This document shows, piece by piece, positions 1-6,160 of a stretch of 21,146 nt of DNA. The stretch's first letter is position 1. Every line of letters begins with the position of its first letter. This DNA is from a virus. The notes under the pieces were generated by a model. It saw only the letters and a program-made list of their open reading frames with translations, searched no databases and was not told the origin of the DNA. The stretch lies in IMG/VR virus record IMGVR_UViG_3300025736_000250, positions 1 to 21,146 of that record. One strand, given 5' to 3'. The position numbers were made by a program, and so were the translations under genes.

Positions 1-63
1 ACGCTCAACAAAGTATGGCACTTTCCCGTTGTGTAATTTTAGCTCTATATATTCTTTACTCAT
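1..63 (-). CDS. Start of an unidentified gene, cut by the left edge
   Basis: The ATG at 63-61 is preceded by AGGGGAT at a suitable distance, and the frame stays open to the window edge. The 21 visible residues (MSKEYIELKLHNGKVPYFVE plus one more) are mostly polar and show no recognisable motif. The gene starts 11 bases after the stop of the large fiber gene, so it is probably in the same transcript and may be a fiber accessory or assembly protein. That role is inferred from position only. Confidence 0.6.
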   Translation of the reverse strand, partial: MSKEYIELKLHNGKVPYFVER

Positions 64-74
64 GATATTATCCC

Positions 75-3000
75 CTAAGGTGCTTTATTAAATATACTCT
101 GTGCTGCTATTTGTGGAGCAATTTCTGGCTGTGCATATACTTGTATATAAGCCCACTCTGTTTCTGTAGCAGAATCGCTAGGGATAAATATAATCCTATT
201 ATTATTAGGGTCATATACTCCTCCAGCATATGTTTTAGTAGATGTTAAGTTATTTGTATACGAAACTATGTCACCGCTGTTGCAATCATAATAATGCAAC
301 AAACTTTGACCTGCCTGTATATTCGGAATAAAAAATATTTTATTGGTAGTAAAATCATATACTCCACCTAAATATCCAAACTGTGATACAGTTGCTCCAT
401 GTGTATAAGCGTTAACACTTCCATCGCTGCAATCTATAAAATGCCATGGTGTATCATCTGTGATCTTATATGGAATTAAAATTATATAGTTCTGAGTTGG
501 AGAATATACAGCTCCTATATATGCGTCTGCTTCTGTTATTGTTAAACCTGTTGCGTAGGCATCGATACCACCATCAGAACAATCATAATAATGCCAGTTA
601 GCTTCTGAGGCTTGATCGAATGGAGCAAAATATATTTTTTCTTCTACAGGACTATAACACCCACCTCTATAAGCCGTTGCAACGACAGTTGCACTATGTG
701 TATATGCTACGATAGAACCATCAGAACAATCATAATAATGCCAGTCATTTTCCGCAGATTGTGTATAAGGAACGAAAATTATTCTCTCATTAATTGGATC
801 GTATACACCTCCAACATATGCTTGGTCTACAGCTGTTGCACCATGAGTATATTCTACTACCGATCCAGTACTCAAATCAATGTAGTGCCACTCCGTTTCA
901 TCTGCTATTCCATACGGAACTAAAATTAGTCGATTGTTAATTGGATCATATACACCTCCGTGGTAAGCACGATTAGTGATATCTGTACCATATCCGTGAG
1001 CATACGCCACTATTTCTCCAGTTAGACAATTATAGTAGTGCCAATTTGCTTCTGAAGTTTGTGCATAAGGACAAAAATATATTCTATTTTGTGTTTGAGA
1101 ATATACTCCACCAACATAACCATATCGTATAGCAGTAGCTCCGTGAGTGTAAGAATTAACTCCAAAATCTACATCAGCATTCTTATAATGAATAGGCTTT
1201 AAATACTTTAAAAGCTCTGCTCTGTCATAAGTACCAGATTGAGGCTGTATCTGTCCAGTATCTACGATAACAGCTCCACCTGTGTCTGTGGCTGATATAG
1301 TGTTGCCGTTAATATTGATATTATCAACAGTTAAATCTGTCATAGACCTAGTACCATTAGCGAAAACTACATTATCGTCCAAGTCCTCTATAGCATGATT
1401 TAAGCTCTCAATTCTAGCATTGATGTTCTGTATTAGGCTATAGTCTATCTCGTTAAGCAAGGTACCATTCTGGTACAAATAGCCATCTTCGAAAGCATAA
1501 AGCTGATCTAACTCAAGCTCTGTTTCTACTTCACTATCTAATTCATAATAAATCGTTCCTGCCCCTGTAGAAGTATCGCCATAATCACCCGACTGAATAC
1601 CCCCTGCGTCTAATACAAGTAAGAATACGCTAGATCCATCCATACTAGGAAGATTAGCTGTTGTAACATCTGTTGCATCAGCAAAAGCCTCGCCTTCGGA
1701 AACTCTCTGTGTATGACTCCAATTCTCAATGAAAGCAGATAGGTCATCGGAAGCATTTTGTAGAGTATCTTGCGTGCCATCTGGAAGGCTTCTCAATGTA
1801 ATGTTAGGATTAAATGTATTCTCTAAACTAGCATCTGAATTAGTTGTTCTAATATCAGGCTTGCTTTCAGATAGCCCTTCGAAATAGCCTTGCTGGACTA
1901 GGTCGAGCATTTGAGCTTCTGTGTAGTCTGTTATGCCTAGGTCGGTCATGTCTATTGCAAATACACCTGCGTTCCCGTCTATTTCCATTACTTTTCCAGA
2001 GGCTGCACCTATATTAACATATTGATGTTTAAATCCAATATTAACAGTTCCGCTTCCTCCAGATGTTAATGTAATAATTTTAGAATTATCATACCATGTA
2101 TTAATTGTAGGTGTATCTACTAGATGATTGTCTTGTGTATTCATTCCAGTAGCCAAAACTCTAACACCAATAAACCTACAATCAGAATTGGTTACTCTTG
2201 ATTTAAAATATATAAAAATCTTCTTTCCGCTACTATAAGCTATATTTTCTTGAGATATAGTACCAGCTGCTGATGTTCCATTAGCAGTAAGTGTCGCTAT
2301 ATTATCAGTAGCTATAAGAGCTGTTCCTACTCTAGTCCAATCATATGGTATATCAGAACCGTCTACTTCGCTGAAATCACCATTCTCAATATCATTATAA
2401 AGCGACAAGCCCTTGATATTAGCCTTCATCAAGTCGTTTTGTGTGCCTGCTGGAAAAGCATTTACAGATTCTTGCATTGTTGCAAGAGTAGAATAGCTTG
2501 CTACCTCTAATACTGAAATTCCCGTAGGATTTAGGTTAATGTTTCCAGAAGATGATATTGTATTTCCTGAAATAGTAATATTACCCGCCTGCATAGATGT
2601 GACATTAACATCGCTTGACCACTCAGGAGCTGTTGCACCAGTATTCATAGCTAGTACTTTCTTAGCATCACCCTTAGCTAATCTTACGTTGTTAGTTCCA
2701 TTATGATATATGATGTCGCTTTCTGTCGTTGTCGGAGCTAAATTATCAAAAGCTTCTAATTTTGTACTGGCATTTGTTCCACCTTTAGCAATAGCAACAA
2801 TATCTAATACTACATTTCCTGTTGTTACGGTAAAGTCTGTGGAATCAAAAGAGGCTACACCCTTCTGTGTATCAGAAGCGTCAGGTACTGCTGTAGATAT
2901 ACTTTTCCAGCTTCCATCGAAGATATATATTTTATTATCATCTTCATTAAAAACTTGAGTTCCTTCTGTAGGAGTTGTAGCTATCCAAAGAGTTCCTTCA

Positions 3001-3185
3001 AACTCTACTATATCCCAATTAGCTGCTCCGTCCCATCTTGCATTAACAGCTCCAGTATTGTCAAGTATGTATCTATTTCCTGTTACTTCTGTAGGTGGCA
3101 CTGCTGTTGAATCTACAATAGCTAATACACTATCTGCATAATCGGCATCTACTGCTTTAACTGCAATTATTCCTGAATTTGACAT
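75..3185 (-). CDS. Large tail fiber / receptor-binding protein with C-terminal seven-repeat beta-propeller
   Basis: This 1036-residue protein is probably a virion-attached tail fiber. Residues ~28-97 match the pattern of DUF2793 (GNRYIL, spaced tryptophans, a TPTEG turn, then IYIFDGSW), a module common near the start of phage tail proteins. Residues ~200-240 and ~615-645 contain short beta-rich stretches with NINxNGNTIS-type motifs. Residues ~270-410 look like a carbohydrate-binding-type beta-sandwich (inferred). Residues ~548-612 include a helical stretch that could trimerise. Residues ~679-1022 are seven imperfect repeats with a YxGGVYDPxxNRIIFxPY...WHYYDCSxG pattern, as expected for a beta-propeller. 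The last repeat is followed by a short Ala/Gln-rich tail. The start has an excellent SD (AGGAGGT, 4 bases before the ATG) that overlaps the upstream stop. No enzyme motif was recognised, so receptor binding is inferred. Confidence 0.8.
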   Translation of the reverse strand: MSNSGIIAVKAVDADYADSVLAIVDSTAVPPTEVTGNRYILDNTGAVNARWDGAANWDIVEFEGTLWIATTPTEGTQVFNEDDNKIYIFDGSWKSISTAVPDASDTQKGVASFDSTDFTVTTGNVVLDIVAIAKGGTNASTKLEAFDNLAPTTTESDIIYHNGTNNVRLAKGDAKKVLAMNTGATAPEWSSDVNVTSMQAGNITISGNTISSSGNINLNPTGISVLEVASYSTLATMQESVNAFPAGTQNDLMKANIKGLSLYNDIENGDFSEVDGSDIPYDWTRVGTALIATDNIATLTANGTSAAGTISQENIAYSSGKKIFIYFKSRVTNSDCRFIGVRVLATGMNTQDNHLVDTPTINTWYDNSKIITLTSGGSGTVNIGFKHQYVNIGAASGKVMEIDGNAGVFAIDMTDLGITDYTEAQMLDLVQQGYFEGLSESKPDIRTTNSDASLENTFNPNITLRSLPDGTQDTLQNASDDLSAFIENWSHTQRVSEGEAFADATDVTTANLPSMDGSSVFLLVLDAGGIQSGDYGDTSTGAGTIYYELDSEVETELELDQLYAFEDGYLYQNGTLLNEIDYSLIQNINARIESLNHAIEDLDDNVVFANGTRSMTDLTVDNININGNTISATDTGGAVIVDTGQIQPQSGTYDRAELLKYLKPIHYKNADVDFGVNSYTHGATAIRYGYVGGVYSQTQNRIYFCPYAQTSEANWHYYNCLTGEIVAYAHGYGTDITNRAYHGGVYDPINNRLILVPYGIADETEWHYIDLSTGSVVEYTHGATAVDQAYVGGVYDPINERIIFVPYTQSAENDWHYYDCSDGSIVAYTHSATVVATAYRGGCYSPVEEKIYFAPFDQASEANWHYYDCSDGGIDAYATGLTITEADAYIGAVYSPTQNYIILIPYKITDDTPWHFIDCSDGSVNAYTHGATVSQFGYLGGVYDFTTNKIFFIPNIQAGQSLLHYYDCNSGDIVSYTNNLTSTKTYAGGVYDPNNNRIIFIPSDSATETEWAYIQVYAQPEIAPQIAAQSIFNKAP
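120..1151 (-). repeat. Seven tandem ~49-codon repeats encoding a predicted seven-bladed propeller
   Basis: The repeat anchor WHY(Y/F/I) falls at residues 715, 766, 815, 864, 914, 963 (as LHYY) and 1011 (as WAYI), giving spacings of 51, 49, 49, 50, 49 and 48. Each unit contains a (Y)xGG(V/C)Y(D/S)P strand, an (R/K/Y)I(I/Y/F)FxP strand and a DCSDGSxxxYTHGAT-like strand and turn. The units are clearly related but diverged, so this is an old internal duplication and not a recent microsatellite-like expansion. The regular period, the seven units and the beta-strand pattern support a closed propeller; the fold itself is inferred. Confidence 0.8.
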
Positions 3186-3194
3186 AATGACCTC

Positions 3195-3536
3195 CTATAA
3201 GCCAGAAGCTACTGTTAATATTTCAACACTAACATATCCAGAACTTGGAGCAGTAGCATATTTTACATAAAATTGTGTTCCTTTTGGAAGGAATTGATTT
3301 GTTACATCAGGACTATTACTTGTTAAATCCCATGTTTCAAATGAATTTGCAGGTAATTTTAATTTATTGTTTGTACCGTCATCTGATATGTAAATTGTTA
3401 TATCAGTATTATTTGTTATTTTTACAGCTCTTCCTAGTTTAGTTGTTACACCACCCAATACGGTATAGAGATTAGTAATATCTCCGTATGCTTTTTCTCT
3501 AATTGTTTCAAAAGTACAAGATTTTCCGTACGACAT
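3195..3536 (-). CDS. Small predicted virion protein, 113 residues
   Basis: I do not recognise a named family. The protein is beta-rich: a central AVKITNNTDITIYISDDGTN strand pair is followed by a LPANSFETWDLTSN segment, an FLPKGTQFYVKY strand and a PSSGYVSVEIL strand. This resembles small phage decoration or fiber-associated beta-sandwich proteins. The start is supported by AAAGGAT 8 bases before the ATG. It lies 9 bases upstream of the large propeller fiber gene, whose SD overlaps its stop, so the two are translated from one message and may form one structure. It is the first gene after the 63-residue plus-strand gene, so it probably has its own promoter in 3537-3665. Confidence 0.7.
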   Translation of the reverse strand: MSYGKSCTFETIREKAYGDITNLYTVLGGVTTKLGRAVKITNNTDITIYISDDGTNNKLKLPANSFETWDLTSNSPDVTNQFLPKGTQFYVKYATAPSSGYVSVEILTVASGL

Positions 3537-3594
3537 AATTTTTATCCTTTGTTAGCAGTTTGTTCTGCGAGCTTTTGCCCAAGTTAAGAACCCA

Positions 3595-3621
3595 TATACT
3601 AAAAATACATTAATTAGTATA
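3595..3621. promoter_or_regulatory. Palindrome in the gap between two divergent genes (candidate operator)
   Basis: The gap 3537-3665 separates the divergent minus-strand 113-residue gene and plus-strand 63-residue gene. It contains a perfect 8-base inverted repeat, TATACTAA (3595-3602) and TTAGTATA (3614-3621), with an 11-base spacer. A perfect plus-strand -10 hexamer, TATAAT (3618-3623), overlaps the right arm, but no good -35 is visible. On the minus strand, TTGTTT (3656-3651), a 17-base spacer and TATATC (3633-3628) make a weak candidate promoter. In AT-rich DNA such matches can arise by chance, so the regulatory role is tentative. Confidence 0.35.
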
Positions 3622-3665
3622 ATTTAAGATATATCAAGTTTAATTTTTAAAAACAAGGTATTAAT

Positions 3666-3857
3666 ATGAAAAAACCAGAAGAAACTAAGGTATCATATAA
3701 AATAGATAACGAAATAACTATATCTTTAGAGGGTGGTACAAGATTAGTGCTACCAATTAGTTATACTCATAAAAATGCTAAAGTAGCATTAGAAATTTTA
3801 AATAAAATTATTGAAGAGCAAGAGAAAGAGAAAAAAGAAGTTGATTCTGAAAAATAA
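3666..3857 (+). CDS. Small plus-strand protein of unknown function, 63 residues
   Basis: This is a short, charged, probably cytosolic protein and I do not recognise its family. The N-terminal half alternates charged and hydrophobic residues (VSYKIDNEITISLEGGTRLV), suggesting a beta-hairpin. The C-terminal half is a likely amphipathic helix ending in a Lys/Glu-rich tail. The ATG has AAGG 7 bases upstream, and this codon-like SD placement together with the empty opposite strand argues for a real gene. It runs against the surrounding late genes, between the terminator of the 655-residue fiber and the divergent 113-residue gene. Such small opposite-strand genes in phage late regions are often regulators or superinfection 'moron' genes, but the sequence does not say which. 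Confidence 0.55.
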   Translation: MKKPEETKVSYKIDNEITISLEGGTRLVLPISYTHKNAKVALEILNKIIEEQEKEKKEVDSEK

Positions 3858-3860
3858 TAT

Positions 3861-3888
3861 AAAAACCCCCTTCCGTCTTGAAAGGGGG
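3861..3888 (-). terminator. Intrinsic terminator after the 655-residue fiber gene
   Basis: Read on the minus strand, a 7-base-pair stem (CCCCCTT with AAGGGGG, arms 3882-3888 and 3866-3872) and a 9-base loop are followed directly by TTTTT (3865-3861). It lies 32 bases after the fiber stop codon. On the plus strand the hairpin is followed by AATTATAT, which is a poor U-tract, so it should act mainly on minus-strand transcripts. It also lies just after the convergent 63-residue plus-strand gene. Confidence 0.8.
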
Positions 3889-3919
3889 AATTATATATCT
3901 AAAACTAATCTATACTTTA

Positions 3920-5887
3920 CTACAAGACTGGAATAAACATCATGTAAACCATAGCATCATCAGTATTAACACTGTTAAGGCAACGAAGTGTTGCATTAGC
4001 TGCTAATGTTGACTTTGAATCATCTATATTCGGAAAGTCTGTAACATCAGTATCTGTTCCGCTATAAGCAACGGCAGCACAAATAGCATCTGCACCATCG
4101 TCTATAGTAACGTTACCAGTGTTGTTATCAGTTTCTTCTACCCATGCTTTTATAAGACGAGCTTTTTGTGGAAAGGCCGCATTATAAAGAACAGTAGTAA
4201 GAGCATTGCTGATATCTTTCTTAATAATGAAAGGTATTGCCATCCCAAGAGCTGTTGTTGCAGCAGCATCTTCAAGTTCAGCACCGTTAATATTGCTAAC
4301 TGTATTACTTGCACAATCAATAGTCTTTGTTGTCAAAGTTTGAGCAGCATCAGCAAAAACAAAAGCATCATCACCTAGAGGGTCAATAATACTTAATGCT
4401 CTAGCAGCAGCAGGATCAACTACAGTAAGAGTATAATTAGCAGTAGCCTGTTGGAAAACAAGACTTGTTTTTACAATACCACTTGTTATGGTTTTGTTAG
4501 TTAACTCTTCTGTACCAGCTAATGTAGACAATGTACCTGTAATAGGTAAAGTAACAGTAGTATTATTAGTTAATGTATACCCAAGAGTAAACGCACCAGT
4601 ACCTGTTACTGAACCCAAAGTAGTAAGTGTACCACCTAAAGCAATATTACCGCCTAAAGTGATTGTTCTATCTGTATCACCAACACTCCAAGAAATCTTT
4701 TTGCCTCCTGTTAATACTTCAGCAGTATCCTGCTCTAAATCAAAAGCAGCTCCAGATGAACGAATACTAAATCCAGTAAGACTATCAGCAGTACCGCCGT
4801 TAATATCAGGGGCTGTAAGAGTTTTACTAGCTAGTGTTTGTGCTAAAGTAGTAAATACAAATGTATCTGCAACAGAAGCAAAATCAGGTATTGTTAAAGC
4901 ACAAGTACCGACTGTTTGTGTAGTAAATGCTAATGTGGCATCGTTAGCACCAGCATCATTTAAAATACAACCATTAGCTATAGTAGTAGCCGATGATAAT
5001 GCTGGAGTTCCCCAATAGTTGTTAGCACTTGCGCCTGCTGAAAGCAAAGATTGACCTGCTGCACCAACAGCTAAAACTTCCCAACCTGCACCAGTATATT
5101 GTAAAAGAGTACCTTGAGCCTCTGAAGCAATAGTCAAATCAGTAACAGTAGTAGCTCCTGTATTAAGTAAAGAAACATCACCAGTTACAACTACAGACTT
5201 AACATCTGTACCATCACCAACAAGAATAGCTTTATCTGTCTTTGCTGAAAGACGATCATAACTAGCAACTCCACGAACAGCAATATCACCTTGAGCATCA
5301 GAGCCGAAAGTTAAACCTGTTACTGTAGTAGCACCAGCTTTAGTAATAGCAACATCACCAGAGATAGCTTGGTTTTTCCAAACAGTATCAAAAATAAGAA
5401 CATTAGCTTCAGCAGCTGTTGTTATTGTAACATCAGTAGCGGCTGCTATTGTAGTAATACCTGTTGTAAAGCTACCCCAAGCAGAACTAGAATATAGTAA
5501 ATATCCTGCTGTATCTTCATCAAAAACAATCATTCCTTCTGATGGTGCTGTTCCAATCCATTCCTCAGATGTATATTGATAAATATAGTTATCTGTCCAT
5601 AGACCGCTTGTAGCAGTTGATAAATATCTATTTCCTTCTGTAGCTGTTGCGGAAGCATATGCTATTTGAGATATAACAGATTCTTGATAATCATATCCAC
5701 CTTGCACATTTTTCCATGTTTTTACTCCACCTTCTTTAGAAGCCAAGTAATATAGTAGTCCAGATGATGAATCTAAAACAAAATCACCAAGTTTTCCACC
5801 TGTAGTAACAGTAGGAGCACTTGAAATTATTTTTAATTCTGGAACATTTTTTGATAGTCCCAAATATCTTAATGGGTCGTATGCCAT
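3920..5887 (-). CDS. Tail fiber-like protein with DUF2793-like module, 655 residues
   Basis: The N-terminus (MAYDPLRYLGLS) is followed at residues ~66-140 by a DUF2793-like module (EGNRYLST, TAPSEGMIVFDED, LYSSSAW) similar to that of the larger fiber. The long middle is Thr/Ala/Gly-rich and beta-repetitive, with spaced copies of a phage-fiber motif of the L(A/T)(S/N/T)KT(L/I) type at about residues 352-357, 462-467 and 517-522. Residues ~545-655 look like the beta-sandwich C-terminal domain seen in many phage structural proteins (AxIPFIIKKD, AFPQKARLIKAWV, ending YMMFIPVL). The start has AGAGGAT just upstream. The gene has its own candidate promoter and a strong terminator, so it may be a single-gene transcription unit. 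Host attachment is inferred. Confidence 0.78.
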   Translation of the reverse strand: MAYDPLRYLGLSKNVPELKIISSAPTVTTGGKLGDFVLDSSSGLLYYLASKEGGVKTWKNVQGGYDYQESVISQIAYASATATEGNRYLSTATSGLWTDNYIYQYTSEEWIGTAPSEGMIVFDEDTAGYLLYSSSAWGSFTTGITTIAAATDVTITTAAEANVLIFDTVWKNQAISGDVAITKAGATTVTGLTFGSDAQGDIAVRGVASYDRLSAKTDKAILVGDGTDVKSVVVTGDVSLLNTGATTVTDLTIASEAQGTLLQYTGAGWEVLAVGAAGQSLLSAGASANNYWGTPALSSATTIANGCILNDAGANDATLAFTTQTVGTCALTIPDFASVADTFVFTTLAQTLASKTLTAPDINGGTADSLTGFSIRSSGAAFDLEQDTAEVLTGGKKISWSVGDTDRTITLGGNIALGGTLTTLGSVTGTGAFTLGYTLTNNTTVTLPITGTLSTLAGTEELTNKTITSGIVKTSLVFQQATANYTLTVVDPAAARALSIIDPLGDDAFVFADAAQTLTTKTIDCASNTVSNINGAELEDAAATTALGMAIPFIIKKDISNALTTVLYNAAFPQKARLIKAWVEETDNNTGNVTIDDGADAICAAVAYSGTDTDVTDFPNIDDSKSTLAANATLRCLNSVNTDDAMVYMMFIPVL

Positions 5888-5922
5888 AATATCCTCTTTG
5901 TTATGGGTTAATACAGCTTAAA

Positions 5923-5952
5923 TATATAGAGTGAAATGATTGTTTAAAACAA
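5923..5952 (-). promoter_or_regulatory. Candidate promoter for the 655-residue fiber
   Basis: The minus-strand -35 TTGTTT (5952-5947), an 18-base spacer and -10 TATATA (5928-5923) lie about 36 bases before the fiber ATG. The spacer is one base over the ideal. The -35 overlaps the palindrome at 5940-5952, so a bound repressor would be expected to block it. Confidence 0.45.
5940..5952. promoter_or_regulatory. Palindrome TTGTTTAAAACAA between divergent promoters (candidate operator)
   Basis: This is a 6-base inverted repeat (TTGTTT / AAACAA) around a single central base. It covers the -35 of the fiber promoter and ends 4 bases before the -35 of the RHH gene promoter. A second inverted repeat, AATATTG (5962-5968) and CAATATT (5982-5988), overlaps the RHH promoter. 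Either could be the binding site of the RHH protein encoded next to it. Confidence 0.4.
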
Positions 5953-5956
5953 ATTA

Positions 5957-5985
5957 TTGACAATATTGCCAGCATGCCATACAAT
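5957..5985 (+). promoter_or_regulatory. Near-consensus sigma70 promoter for the RHH gene
   Basis: TTGACA (5957-5962) is a perfect -35. A 17-base spacer leads to TACAAT (5980-5985), 5 of 6 matches to the -10 consensus. Transcription would begin near 5992, about 13 bases before the ATG at 6005. This is the best promoter match found in the window and the only strong one on the plus strand. Confidence 0.8.
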
Positions 5986-6004
5986 ATTATTAAAAAGATA
6001 TAGC

Positions 6005-6160
6005 ATGGATTATTTTAAGAAGGTTACTTTTAGAATGACATACGAAAACATAAGAGAGCTAAAGGCATATTTAGCTTTGCTAGATATTAGCATGCAAGAT
6101 TTTATTAATATGGCTATTAAGGAAAAACTTGATAGAGATTTAAGTCCATCAATTAAATAA
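6005..6160 (+). CDS. Small ribbon-helix-helix (Arc/MetJ-type) DNA-binding protein
   Basis: The 51-residue product fits the RHH fold. A short beta-strand, KVTFRM (residues ~6-11), is followed by helix A (~13-27, YENIRELKAYLALLD), a turn with ISM, and helix B (~31-45, QDFINMAIKEKLDRD). RHH dimers insert the paired strand into the DNA major groove, usually as repressors. I chose the ATG at 6005 because a longer reading from the TTG at 5957 would begin inside the promoter -35; the SD is only AAAGA. The gene opposes its neighbours: it is divergent from the fiber gene, and its last 12 bases overlap the end of the large ejection gene tail to tail. Autoregulation and control of the fiber promoter are inferred from the palindromes. 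It could instead be an antitoxin-like protein, but no toxin gene is adjacent. Confidence 0.75.
   Translation: MDYFKKVTFRMTYENIRELKAYLALLDISMQDFINMAIKEKLDRDLSPSIK

Noticed and set aside
120-1151. Possible CRISPR-like regular repeats
   Set aside because: The ~147-base period reflects diverged coding repeats in one open frame, with no identical short repeats and no spacers.
4488-5018. Plus-strand open frame of 176 codons opposite the 655-residue fiber
   Set aside because: It is a Val/Pro-rich mirror of a Thr/Gly/Ala-rich fiber, with no SD and no recognisable domain.
5957-6004. Longer RHH protein starting at a TTG
   Set aside because: That TTG is the first part of the promoter -35, so it would lie upstream of the RNA start. 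The extra 16 residues also precede the RHH fold and add nothing recognisable.
6149-6160. Possible terminator between the ejection gene and the RHH gene
   Set aside because: The two genes overlap tail to tail by 12 bases, and no hairpin with a T-tract is visible on either strand nearby.
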